From assembly GCA_016748015.1 (NCBI GenBank), contig JAAOMT010000735.1, forward strand, positions 68,256 to 132,255: 64,000 nt of DNA, written 5' to 3'. The position numbers were made by a program, and so were the translations under genes. This DNA is from Geosiphon pyriformis. Its lineage: Eukaryota; Glomeromycota; Glomeromycetes; Archaeosporales; Geosiphonaceae. The notes under the pieces are model-generated. The model made no database searches and was not told the origin of the DNA. It saw nothing but the letters and a program-made list of their open reading frames with translations. Positions 11,511 through 21,290 of this stretch are shown here, piece after piece (within the stretch, counting starts at the first letter, position 1; each line of letters starts with the position of its first letter).

Positions 11511-11689
11511 CTTATTTATCAGTGATTACATTAGTACCTATTAACACTATGTTTCAAGGAGATTTTATCTCAACAGGAACAAAATACTATATGGAAACAA
11601 GTGTGAAATTACTTTATTCAAAATGACCAACTCTATTGTCGAGAACAATGAAACCACACCACCCCATAACAATTAATCAAGGACAGTGA

Positions 11690-12870
11690 AAAAGAAGCTA
11701 TATTATATAGTATGTATTCCAACCCAACTGCAGGACACTTCAACAAAGACATGTCTCTGGAAAGAACAACAAATCTATACTATTGGCCTATGATGTATAA
11801 GGATATCTTCAAATATGTTTGCAATTGTGACTTATGTCAATAAAGAGGAGGAGCCAGGATAATGAAACCACTTTGACCCATTCCAATTGGAAATCTATTT
11901 GATAGAATTGGAATTGATTTGGTTGGTCCCCTCTCAATTACATCCAAAGAAAATTGTTATATCACTGTAGCCATAGACTATTTTACAAAATGGCCAGAAG
12001 CCAGAGCAATCCAAGTAGCTGACGCCAAAACAGTAGCCAAATTTGTATACCAAGATTTAATATGCAGACATGGATGTCTGAAAGAACTGTTATTGGACTA
12101 AAGAACACATTTCATCAATACTATGTTAACTGAATTGAGTCAACGTTTTAGTATAAAATAACTGTTATCATTACCATATTACCCACAAACAAATAGACTA
12201 GTGGAATGATTTAACAAAACATTATGTGAAGCATTAGCAAAAATAAGTTACAAAAATGAACAAGAATGAGACTTATTTATATCTTCTGTACTTTTTGCAT
12301 ATCAAACATTAAAGCAAAATATGACACAGTTCACACCATTCAAATTAGTCTATGAAAGAAAAGCAACATTACTTATTAAACAAAAAATAGTGTTCTATCC
12401 AACAGAAACTATCAACAAAAAAAATTTTGAAGATACCTTATGCCAAAGAATGTACCAGCTAATGGAAACATTAGAAAACAATCATAAAATAGCAGCTGAC
12501 AATATTAGTAATGTTTAAGAATAACAAAAAGAAAGACATAACAATTGTCTACTTGAACAACTAATGAAATTTAAGATTGGAGACCAAGTACTGTTACATC
12601 ATACAAAAACAGAAAAACAATGAAGTGGAAAGTTCAACCCAAAGTGGGATGGCCCATTCCACATATACAAAATGTTAGGAAATAGAGCTTACAAATTATG
12701 ATTGGAAGACAGGATTTTAAAGAAAGTAGTTTATGGGAATTGATTAAAAATTTATCATGTGAAACAACAGTTATTGTCATTAGTACATCAACTAGGAACA
12801 CAAATTCCATTAATCAGACCAGAAGATATACCACAAAATCTGAAACCAATTATTGTCATTGAAATGTAGA
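11690..12870 (+). pseudogene. integrase, element B
   Basis: An HHCC-type N-terminus (NPTAGHFNKD ... CNCDLCQ near 11725-11840) precedes the DDE core. The first Asp is intact in RIGIDLVGPLS (11905-11935). The core then reads DYFTKWPEARAIQV, ICRHGCLKELLLD with a TGA directly after, and a Glu region LVE-stop-FNKTL. The C-terminal domain KFNPKWDGPFHIYKMLGNRAYKL lies near 12630-12700. The stops at 12099 (TAA at the track end), 12208 (TGA) and 12268 (TGA) fall where sister copies have Gln, Arg or Trp. Confidence 0.8.
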
Positions 12871-12953
12871 CAACACGTAGCAAATTAAATTGGAAAATTC
12901 AAGTATATATACCACCCAAAAAACAATGAGAAAATAATAGAACTTTTTTTAAC

Positions 12954-13678
12954 ATAGACTTTTCAGATCAAATTCTACAACTTTCAAAACAACTGTTTAA
13001 ACAATCTTCTGCTCAAATAGAAATCACAATTAATAAAAAAGAGATACAATACAGGGATAAGAGCAAGAAAGAGGTGGACAAGAGTTCAACTAGAACTAAG
13101 CTGTTTTACCCTTATAAGCAAATCTCTCTTTATGGAAAAAAAAGAAAAAGAAATATGATAGGGATAGGACTTGATACAGCTAAGAAAAAGGGGAAGGTAA
13201 CAGAAATGAAACTCTGTTGGGTAAGAATTGAAGAAATAAAAGAAGGTCTAAACAGACAAACACTGAAGCCGGTAACAGGAGAATGGACACCTGAAAATGC
13301 AAAAAAATGGAAAAAAAACTTTTATTTGTCTATTGACTATTTAAAATTGGGTTACAATTAGAATTAGATAGCCTATATAAAGACTTTAACTATCAAACAA
13401 TCAACAAAGAAGTCCGCAGACAAGTAGAAAAATTCATGGAAAAAAACAACTTAAACTTATACTATAAAAAAACATACTGACTATATTCAGCATTTAAACA
13501 CTGTTTAATGGTACTACTAGACAAAACTCTGAAAACTATCACAGTTAACAACATAGGACGGATGACAAACACCCAATTTGAAGTTCTACAAAAAGCAATA
13601 CTGAAGGCAACATTTGAGTTCTTTACAGAAAACACAAACTTGGCTGAAATAGATGATTTCGCAGGAGCTCAATTTTAA
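12954..13678 (+). pseudogene. ORF3 of element B, conserved accessory ORF of unknown function
   Basis: It begins with an ATA (ATG in A) followed by DFSDQILQLSKQLF and reads on through EITINKKEIQYRDKSKK. A 96-codon stretch (13074-13361) includes CWVRIEEIKEG and GEWTPENAKKWKKNF. After a frameshift near 13345 it continues as VEKFMEKNNLNLYYKK, LYSAFKHC, TITVNNIGRMTNTQFEVLQ and ends AGAQF at 13678. C has the equivalent IQYIGKLTELKFQQF. Its stop abuts the polypurine tract. No known domain is recognised; it is basic and rich in Lys, Asn and aromatic residues. One frameshift plus one stop make this copy a pseudogene. Confidence 0.65.
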
Positions 13679-13692
13679 AAAGAGAGAGATAA
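13679..13692 (+). other. polypurine tract of element B
   Basis: AAAGAGAGAGATAA-type purine run directly before the 3' LTR start TGTTACCC (13693). Confidence 0.7.
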
Positions 13693-14684
13693 TGTTACCC
13701 AAGTAGAAAAAACAAAAAGCTATGGAAAAATGTAACAAAGAAACATAACAAAAAAATGCAGTACAACTTGAGGTAATACTGAGCAAAAATGAGCAATAGC
13801 TAGCAAATGTGAGCAATAGCTAGCAAACGTGAGCAATAGCTAGCAATAATAAGCAATAACTAGCAAACGTGAACAATAGTTAGTAATAATGAGCAATAGC
13901 TAGCAATAATAAGCAATAGCTAGCAATAATAAACAATAGCTAGCAATAGTGAAGCAATTGAAAGCAATCCTGTAAAACCAAAAGAATGTATAAAAGCAAG
14001 TAGTTGTAGAAGTTGAAAAGTCAGACAGTTAGTTAGAAATTAATTTTACTTTGTATTATACTTATCATATATTCATAGTCCGAAATACAATAAATTATCA
14101 AAACCAAATCCAATTCACCACTTTATGTTCTCTTATCTTACAGATTTTAATTGAAATTAAAATCAGTATTTCCTATCTTTATTCCAGAACAGATGCTATT
14201 GGCATAAACGTTTTGAACCCTTAACAATTTAGACTAATTGCTCTTGATCACAGCAATTGATGGAAATTAATTCTTTTTTTTTCTTTTATTTTTTTTCTTT
14301 TTTTGGAGCAGTAACATAAGAAAATTGACTGTCTTGGAATAGACTTCGTAATAGTCTGGTAAAAGAAAGAAGCTTTCTCTAAGTTTTGAATATTAACGTT
14401 ATTTTGGTAGCTTATTAGAAAGGCGAAAAGACAATGCCAGACCCTAACAATTGCACTCATTAGCACGGAGAAGAAAGTTCACATTTACGGAAAACATTGC
14501 AATTGATAAAAGACAAACTCTGTGCCTTATAACCAAAGAACTCAACAGATAAATTTACAGCCAAGAATAGACTTTTAGAGACTGATAACACTAACACAGC
14601 AGAAAAAGCAGACAACTTTGAAAGATAACCCAAAACTAGAGCACTAAATGTTATCACCATATCTTACCCAGTTTACCCATAACA
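13693..14684 (+). repeat. 3' LTR of element B (992 bp)
   Basis: It begins TGTTACCC and ends CCCATAACA. It contains about nine copies of the 18-20 bp unit GAGCAATAGCTAGCAAACGT (13791-13950), a TATAAAA at 13989-13995 and a poly-T/C stretch at 14274-14305. Near the end is AGAGCACTAAA (14637-14648), the equivalent of the motif in the 5' LTR. It is followed by the duplication atat. Confidence 0.85.
13791..13950 (+). repeat. tandem repeat in B 3' LTR, about 9 units of 18-20 bp
   Basis: Units vary around GAGCAATAGCTAGCAAA(C/T)GT or ...AATAAT. The central GCTAGC is palindromic. The 5' LTR has about six more degenerate units (4800-4920), so the array length changed after or during the last transposition. 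There are no unique spacers, so this is not a CRISPR array. Confidence 0.8.
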
Positions 14685-14688
14685 ATAT

Positions 14689-14760
14689 TATCATTTTTCT
14701 ATTCTATCAAGTTTACCTGTAACACTAAAACTAAATAAAAAAACAGTTTATCTGACAACA
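14689..14760 (+). repeat. end of A 3' LTR (14689-14724) and end of another LTR (14725-14760)
   Basis: Positions 14689-14724 (TATC...CTGTAACA) continue the LTR of A that stops at 4711. The joined order matches the end of the E LTR at 54138-54176. The next 36 bp end CAGTTTATCTGACAACA and look like one more LTR terminus (element H), after which LINE-2 begins. A therefore seems to have inserted close to the end of a previous LTR. Confidence 0.5.
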
Positions 14761-14779
14761 CTTTTTTTAACACCAAATT

Positions 14780-16260
14780 TGAAAAGAACTTAACATTATA
14801 CTACACCTTAGCCAGACTGAGTTTGGATATTCCTTCTATTAATAGATAAATTTCCAAATATCTGTGATGTTCACTGTGCTTAACTATTAAGATAAGTTGA
14901 TCACAAATGTGCAAGAATACAACTTTGACTTTCTGATTAATAGATATTGCCACTGTCTTATTATTGTTTATAGAAATATTATTCAACTCAAAAAATTTGT
15001 TAGCAATGATTAAAATGTGCTGCATCAAAGTCTGACTATTCTCTATTCAAATTGTATTATTGACAAATACATCTGTTACAAAAAAAAAACATATCTCACT
15101 AGCCTCCAATTAACCAGTTTTTGCCACAAAGTTTGTATTTAATCTGTATTCATACAAAAATTTCTGTTTCTTAATTTTACATAATAGAGAATCATAAAAA
15201 ATTCTCTACAGAAAAAATGAGAACATTTTACTTTGATCCAGTTTATTTATTATTTTGTAGTCACTTAAAAGACTAAAATTAGTCATAACTCTGTTAACTC
15301 TGCTCTTATAAATGTTTCCAAAAAATCTTATAAATCTGTTACATATCTTGATTTTTTTCAAACTAGCTTCCAAATAATGCTATTTAGCCGAATTGTAAGT
15401 TTTATATATATTCTAAAAAACAAGCCAAACTTCTTGGCTTTTTTTTAAGATATCTTCTATTATTAAACTAACAGCAAACACCAGAACTGAATTAAAGTTT
15501 TTTTTAAGACTGAAAAATTGTTGCCATAAAGAACATTATATCTTGTACAAGCAAAAAAAATGCAATTTGACAAAGTTTTTAACAGAATTTTTTTAGCTGT
15601 TTTAATGAAAATAATAGGCTGTGTGTTGGTTAAAATGCTATTTCAGTCATAAAACCTAGGAATCATTAAGACCCAAGCTCTTTTTTAGAGAGCCAAAACA
15701 TCCCCAATACCCAAACAAAAATTTAGCAGATCCAATAAACACTTCAATATTCCAACTTCACAATGCTTCCAAAGTTCATTAAAAATGCCAAACAGACCAG
15801 CAGTCTTGCTATCAGACAGATCTTTTACAACCAAGACTAATTTATTCATGCTAATCTCATCTATCACATCAGAAAAAGCAGTATTCCTAACATAACTAAA
15901 CAATACATATTGATTAGACTACATTATAAATAGCACCAATAACACCTTCCATTTCCTTATTCAATTCATTATAATTTCATCAACCCTGGCTATTATCTCC
16001 TTTGGCTTCAGAACCAACTCTTTTCCAACTATCAAATGATTCAGAACCACCTTATAAAAAGACTGTTCTAAAATACTTCTTATTATACTGCTTTTGTTAG
16101 AAGCAAAATTATCCATGTGTTTTTTAATAGCTTTCCTAATAGCCATATTTTTTGTAGCTTTCAAATCATAATATTTTGACTTCTTGTATCCTTTTTTGAT
16201 TAATGAGAGCTGTTTCAACACATCTCTTGTATTTGCATCTTTCAAAATTATAACATACAT
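14780..16260 (-). pseudogene. LINE-2 ORF2, linker and reverse transcriptase part
   Basis: The frame at 16260-15961 (YKKSKYYDLKATKNMAIRKAIKKHMDNF...SIIRSILEQSFYKVVLNHLIVG) matches LINE-1 at about 37930-37720. The frame at 15903-15685 includes NKLVLVVKDLSDSKTAGLFGIFNELWKHC, matching the LINE-1 segment before the RT. Further down, 15028-14801 reads LIIANKFFELNNISINNNKTVAISINQKV, which is RT sequence just after the catalytic region of LINE-1. Multiple stops separate the frames. This is a dead copy of a LINE polymerase. Confidence 0.7.
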
Positions 16261-16549
16261 CTTAGAAGTCTTTTTTAATTAATTGTTAGCCATTTTTTTA
16301 GAAAACAATCACACTTAGATCTGTTATCTATGCTCAATTCTTTTAAAATCTTTGACATTCTCAATTCCAGTTTATGAAATCTCAAAGGCTGTTTATTCAA
16401 AAACTATCCAACTTTCTTAAACCAATATTTAGCAAAAGTGACATCAGCCAAACTCATTATTACCTCTTTTAAAATGTTCTATATAGCATCCAATTTGCCA
16501 AGATTTTTCACATCATTAAAACTATTTATTACATTTTGTAAACTAGCAA

Positions 16550-17366
16550 AAACATGCTCTTAAAAATCAGATCATTTAGTATTATTCATGTTCTTAACTT
16601 TATACTTTTAGTAATTTTTATTGGCTTGCTTATGTATTGTGAATAGGTGCTTGTCCAAAAGACCACTCAGACCAACAAAAACTATGACAGTCTTGTGGTT
16701 AGTATCAAAAAATTCAGACATACTATCAACACTTTGAACTACTACAGAGGAAGAAAAATGCTTATTAACAAAAATGTAGTCAATGGTTTTCTCTACACTC
16801 TAAGAGTTGCTCCAGATTGAAAGTTTAACAGCCAGTCCACCTAAAAGAGAGTTGTACAATTTCACATTGAAACACTTCTTAAAACTAGTACTGTGTTTTT
16901 TTTCATTTTTATTGAAATTACCATCTACCACAACATAAAAACTTGAATTGATTGTCTTAATAACAAAGAAGTTCATCTCATTGGCCTAAGTAAATTGCAC
17001 ATTAGCTAAAACTCCAGCATACAAACTGATCAACATAACAGACTGATTATTGCTGAACAGAAGACATAATGAAATAAAATGGTCTGGAATTTCAGAGACT
17101 TTGCATACATGTTAAGCCAAGGACTTATTCAATATTATTATCACTCTAGCACTCATGTGTTCAATGTCCAAACCAGTAACAAAAATCTTAATACTCTAAA
17201 ATCTGTTTCTAATCCAAGACCTAACTCAACTCTTTAGCTTAGTTTCAGTAAGAAAAGAAATCCAATTGTCCAAACTATTGTGCCACCTAATTATATCCTC
17301 TTGCTTGGCCAAATTGTTCATCTCTTTAACATTATATATAGCAATCTTCCAGATTAAACCACTCAT
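16550..17366 (-). pseudogene. LINE-2 ORF2, AP-like endonuclease domain
   Basis: The frame starts at the ATG 17366-17364, which overlaps the ORF1 stop as TAATG, and reads IWKIAIYNVKEMNN. It continues through EDIIRWHNS, a FLTETKL block, YVVVDGNFNKN (the DxN motif of exonuclease-endonuclease-phosphatase LINE nucleases), TIDYIFVN, and a terminal TNHKTV where LINE-1 has MDHLAV. Loss of that Asp and several stops indicate inactivity. The endonuclease would nick target DNA for reverse transcription priming. Confidence 0.7.
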
Positions 17367-17869
17367 TAAAATAAAAAAAATACCAAAGAACCCAAGTTAA
17401 TACACAACTGATCTAATTTTGCCAGTACTAAACCAACAGAAATCTCAAAAGCCACCAATTTCAATTCTAAACAGTCTACCTTGAAGGTCAAAACTTTTAA
17501 ACTGCTTGGATCCAACTTTAAGACTTTAGAAGAAACAAAAGAAAGAGACAGTGATACCAATTTAGAATTATTCAAAATTATGTTTAAATTCAAGTCCAAA
17601 TTGGTAGTTGTTGAAATGGCCAAATCACTAGAGGAAAAAAGAAAAGCCAAAGACACCAATTTTATACAGCTAAGTTTGTATACTATGTTAGAAATCTGAT
17701 CTATTAAAAGCTCTAAGGAGCATTTTAAGAAGGCCAAACAATCACTTAAAGATAACATATCAGCTGAAACAAGAAGAAAACAACCACCTAAATCTGAGAC
17801 ACCAAGAAAAAGACCACCAGAGCCAGAGCCAACAAATGAACCATGAGAAAAAGATGCCACTGAGACCAC
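17366..17869 (-). pseudogene. LINE-2 ORF1, C-terminal part
   Basis: An open frame of 167 codons collinear with LINE-1 39689-39084. Shared landmarks are VVSVASFSHGSFVGSGSG near the N end, CLAFLKCSLELLIDQISNI (a predicted helical, Leu-rich stretch) and SSLKVLTFKVDCLELKLVAF with ISVGLVLAKLDQLC at the C end. The region follows the CCHC-bearing part of ORF1 and ends at TAA 17366-17368, overlapping the ORF2 ATG. It probably helps ORF1 protein self-association through its Leu-rich helices, which is an inference only. Confidence 0.65.
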
Positions 17870-18065
17870 TTAAACCCATGACTTGTTATCAAAAACAGCA
17901 GAACAAAAGATAGAAACATTTTTCTTCATGTACAATCTGGCCAACTGGAGATGAGTTACATCAAAAGCAGCTTTTTTAAATTCTTTTTTTAAAGGCACAG
18001 AAACAAATACATTCAGCACATCACATTTTAAAGCTAAGTGGCCAAATTTTTCATATTTTACACAC

Positions 18066-19049
18066 TGTTACCAGAGGTTTTTGGTCTCTTCTTAGCTCTT
18101 GTATGTTTGTTGTAATGCTGTTAATTCGCGATTATGGGAAGTGTTTGAACCTCCAATAACTGAATTTTATCTTCAAATTATCTCCTATAATTTGAACTGC
18201 TGGACTTATTAGTAAAATGGCCAATTCTGTGCCAGTTACTTTGTATAGTTACATTGTAGTAAACGTCAACTCTTTCCCAGAAATTGCTCATCTGAAAGCT
18301 CACTAAAATGTGTAGTTATTTTGCTGTGAAAGTCAACTCTTCTACAGAAATTCTTGTCTGTAGGCTACCCAAATGATTTATAATAAGAAAAGAAAGAGAA
18401 TAAAAGAAATGTAAAAGAAAAAGTAAAACTGATGATTTATGGAAGTTGTTTCGGATCCAGGCCTGGAAGTGCTTTAACAGTCTACTGAAATTGGTAGCTA
18501 ATCAATTTCAACTGTTAGTAAGAATTGGTTAATTTCAAAGGAAATAATTAAGAATTTGGCTTTTCAAATTTATTTGATATTTATTTTGTTTTTGTGTATA
18601 AAGGATGATTCTAATTATTAAATCTGAAGTAAAATACATTTTCTCGAAGAAAAAAGCTCTTCTTTTATACAACTTGTCATAACACTATTCTATGAACTTG
18701 AACTTTGCTTTTTTCTACAATTTTGCTGAACTAAAAATATATTTCAGCGAACTACACGTTATTTTTGCAAACTATTAGATATTTTGGTAAAATATCAATT
18801 ATTTCAGCAAATTTCTACAAATTTTGGCAAACTTTTAAATATTACATATTTTGGAGTATTGCATGATTGATCATTGCACTTAGGTTACATTTGTGTTATG
18901 TACAAATTGGGTTATTAATTAAATGATAATTTTGAACATTTTGCTAATGTAATAAGTGATAATTTGAAACGATAATATATGCTAATTAATGATAAGATTT
19001 ATAAGGGTAATTTCATGCTAAACAATATCTCTAATTTTGTCTGGTAACA
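18066..19049 (-). repeat. 3' LTR of element C (984 bp)
   Basis: In plus-strand text it starts TGTTACCAGAGG and ends CTGGTAACA. On the minus strand it carries the TATAAAA (18663-18669). The motif GAAGAGACCAAA lies 14 bp from its end (18080-18092). It is the same length as the 5' LTR. In the parts compared by eye the differences are nearly all transitions. Confidence 0.9.
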
Positions 19050-19737
19050 TAACTTTCTCCTCAAGACTGAGTTCCGTCAAAGTCCAAGTACTGTCTGTAA
19101 TTTCCAGATAATAATCCAAAATTATTAAAGAAATTTGGTCTGAAAATTGTTGAAATTTCAGTTCTGTGAGCTTTCCAATGTATTGAATCTTCAAAGGCTG
19201 TAAAATTGGGTTTTGTAGGATGTTTTCACAGATGTGGAATAGGTCATAAAGTCTAAGAGCAGTTCTTAGTTTATAATGACTGTTTGTAGGTCCAGCTGTT
19301 GTCTTGAATTCATTGTGGAGTTGTTTCCGAATAGCTTTTTTTGTGAGGTTTGCTGCTGTAAGCTCCCATTTTTGTTTATGAAGTGTTTTTCCAATGTAGA
19401 AATATCTATATATTGGAGTATAGTTGTAGTTTTCTTTATTAAAACACAGTTGAAGTTTTTGTTGAATAGTAGCATTTGGTAGAATACTAATAGGAATGAG
19501 CATTAAGTTTTCTCTTAAAGCAAGCTTTAGAAGTTTTGGCAGGTGAATTCCAGAATAACTTCTTGTGTTTTTCTTATACGGTTGATATTTTTGTGCATTT
19601 GGAGCTAAATTTGTAACTACTTCTGTTTGGGTATAATTAATGTGATTTCCAGTAACAGTAATGGATAATTTGGGTATTGTTTTTAAAGCTAACATTAGTT
19701 TTTGGGATAATTGTTGAATGTTTTGAGGAATAGACAT
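19018..19737 (-). CDS. ORF3 of element C, intact 239-aa accessory protein of unknown function
   Basis: The only intact copy of the extra ORF found downstream of integrase in these elements. It starts MSIPQNIQQLSQKLM and has a short basic N-terminal block (SITVTGNHINYTQ), aligning with EITINQQTIQYQD in J and EITINKKEIQYRD in B. Its middle (IYRYFYIGKTLHKQKWEL) is aromatic-rich. The C-terminal half is mostly predicted helical: YKLRTALRLYDLFHICENIL, LKIQYIGKLTELKFQQF and a hydrophobic ISLIILDYYLEI. The last codons run through the polypurine tract into the 3' LTR, ending at 19018. It has no enzyme motif, signal peptide or convincing membrane span that I can see. Position after integrase is where env-like or RNA-binding accessory genes occur in other elements, but nothing here shows either. 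Role unknown. Confidence 0.7.
   Translation of the reverse strand: MSIPQNIQQLSQKLMLALKTIPKLSITVTGNHINYTQTEVVTNLAPNAQKYQPYKKNTRSYSGIHLPKLLKLALRENLMLIPISILPNATIQQKLQLCFNKENYNYTPIYRYFYIGKTLHKQKWELTAANLTKKAIRKQLHNEFKTTAGPTNSHYKLRTALRLYDLFHICENILQNPILQPLKIQYIGKLTELKFQQFSDQISLIILDYYLEITDSTWTLTELSLEEKVMLPDKIRDIV
19051..19062 (-). other. polypurine tract of element C
   Basis: GAGGAGAAAGTT on the minus strand lies 1-2 bp before the 3' LTR start TGTTACCA. It also codes for part of the ORF3 C-terminus (LEEKVM). Confidence 0.65.
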
Positions 19738-19859
19738 TATAAGAGATTTTAAAATAAAAGAAAATTATTTTTGGTGTATGAGTTTTTATGTTATTTTTGT
19801 TTTGTTTTTGTGAGATTGTTTCTAAATTATAATGATATAACTATAATAATAAATTTAAA

Positions 19860-20600
19860 TTAAGTGTTCAAGTTGGGAGGTTGTTCAATGACAACTATTG
19901 GTTCTAATTTTTGGGGAATATCTTTGGGTTTGATTAAAGGGGAATGTGTACCAATTTGTGGAATTAATGGTTCAGGATTGTTTCTAGAATTATAGTGTTT
20001 CAAATAATCACCATGTGCAACTTTTGTTAGAATTTTTTCATCAAGTCTTAGCTTGTATGATCCATTGCCTAGGATTTCATGGATAAAGAATGATCCATCC
20101 CATTTATTTTCAAATTTCTCACTCCATTGTTTTTCAGCTTTAGTTCTGTGTAAGAAAACTTTGTTTCTGATTTTAAATCCATTGGTAACTGGAAGCAATT
20201 TGTTGTTATGCCATTCTTTTTGTTGAGCTTGGGAGTGTTTAATATGGGTGGCTGCTATTCGTCATTTTTCTTCTAATGTGCTAAGCAGAGTGTATGCTTT
20301 TTGTTGTAGTGTTTCCTAGAAATTGTTTTTATTAATTGTTTGTGTTGGATATGTTTCCATGGTAAAACTAATTGGTAATGTTGCTGTTCTTCTATAAGTT
20401 AAATCAAATGGTGTGTGTTTTGTGGTATCTTGTTTAGTGTTCTATATGCCAGTAACACTGATGGAATAAAGAGATCTCATTCTTGCTTAAAATTGGTTGA
20501 GACTTTGGCTAATGATTCATACAATGTTCTGTTAAAACATTCTACAAGTCCATTTGTTTGTGGATGGTAGGGCGAAGATAATGGTCTCTTGACATTAAAT
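19860..20600 (-). pseudogene. integrase, second half (catalytic Glu region and C-terminal domain), element C
   Basis: Continues the integrase frame past a TGA at about 20600. It reads SSPYHPQTNGLVECFNRTL (third catalytic Glu in LVE), then a TGA where element J has Trp before DLFIPSVL, a TAG at a Gln position (about 20316) and a TGA near 20254. A clean frame follows (20198-19860) containing KWDGSFFIHEILGNGSYKLRL and VAHGDYLKHYNSR. This is the SH3-like C-terminal domain that binds DNA or chromatin. A frameshift lies near 20410. Confidence 0.78.
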
Positions 20601-21034
20601 CATCCACAAATTTCCTGGATTAAATTGTTCACAAAATGTGTTCCTTGATCAGATAAAAGTTCTATTGGGCATCCATGTCTACAAATAATGTCTTCGTAGA
20701 TGAAATTTGCTACTGATTTTGTATCTGCTTGTTGAATGACTCTGGCTTCAGGCCATTTGGTAAGATAGTCTACAGCTACTGCAATATAATGGTTTTTTTG
20801 GTTTGTGATAGAGAGTGGTCCAACTAAATTGATACCAACTTGGTCAAAGAGCTGTCCAACTTTGATTGGGTTTAAAGGTTCTGTAGAGCAAGTTCTTCTT
20901 CTTCTTTGACAACTATTACACGACTTAACATATTCATAAATGTCTTTTCTCATTTGAAGCCAAAAATAATATGCTAGTGTTCTCTGAGTGGTGCTGTATT
21001 TTCCTAGGTGTGCTAATGAAAGGTCTGAGTGCAT
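20600..21034 (-). CDS. integrase, N-terminal zinc domain and first part of catalytic core, element C
   Basis: Open frame of 144 codons. The HHCC zinc-binding region has His2, His9, Cys39 and Cys42. The core begins VGQLFDQVGINLVGPLS, with Asn69 where the first catalytic Asp is expected (element B has Asp in GIDLVGPL). The second catalytic Asp is Asp129 in LLSDQGTHF. The frame upstream continues to about 21250 (MNSENYNNLKQYLETL...NNIIYYQNF). The Asp-to-Asn change would be expected to stop strand transfer. Confidence 0.85.
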   Translation of the reverse strand: MHSDLSLAHLGKYSTTQRTLAYYFWLQMRKDIYEYVKSCNSCQRRRRTCSTEPLNPIKVGQLFDQVGINLVGPLSITNQKNHYIAVAVDYLTKWPEARVIQQADTKSVANFIYEDIICRHGCPIELLSDQGTHFVNNLIQEICG

Positions 21035-21290
21035 GTTATATAAAATGGTTTTTTTTTCATGTTCTTGTATTAATCTAAGTGGATTGTCTGGGTTTCTGAA
21101 GTTTTGATAATAAATAATGTTGTTGTGTAAGAAGTATTGTTTGGTTTGTTGTTATAACTGATGTTTTTCATCTGGGGACCAATCTGTTGGGATTGTTAAT
21201 GTCTCCAGATATTGTTTAAGATTGTTGTAGTTTTCGGAGTTCATTGTTTGTTGTTTTGTTGTTAATTCAAATGGGTGTTGTTTTTATGTT

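Larger units (their letters stand above)
4712..14684 (+). mobile_element. LTR retrotransposon B, complete but mutated (Ty3/gypsy type)
   Basis: Two related LTRs (4712-5637 and 13693-14684) flank gag, protease, Cys-rich module, dUTPase, RT, RNase H, integrase and ORF3, all on the plus strand. The element is bordered by atat on both sides (4708-4711 and 14685-14688), a 4-bp target duplication. The host sequence on both sides joins up as the LTR of element A. RT before integrase defines the Ty3/gypsy order. Stops and frameshifts throughout make it non-autonomous. Confidence 0.88.
14761..18065 (-). mobile_element. LINE-2, middle part (end of ORF1, endonuclease, RT), decayed
   Basis: Minus-strand sequence collinear with LINE-1 from about 39800 to 36500. 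It contains the end of ORF1 (17869-17366), the ORF2 endonuclease (17366 to about 16600), the linker and the RT start (16260-15685 frames), and RT sequence to about 14800. It is cut at the left by LTR fragment H and at the right by element C; the acac duplication at 18062-18065 recurs at 28503-28506. The 3' third must lie left of this window or has been lost. Confidence 0.8.

Noticed and set aside
13791-13950. CRISPR-like array
   Set aside because: The units are contiguous tandem repeats without unique spacers, in a eukaryotic LTR, with no cas genes.
17481-17699. plus-strand ORF inside LINE-2
   Set aside because: It is the antisense shadow of LINE-2 ORF1, which has a homologue on the minus strand in LINE-1.
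18066-19737. ORF3 as an envelope gene (errantivirus-like)
   Set aside because: No signal peptide, no convincing membrane span, no furin-type site and too short. Place after integrase is the only similarity.
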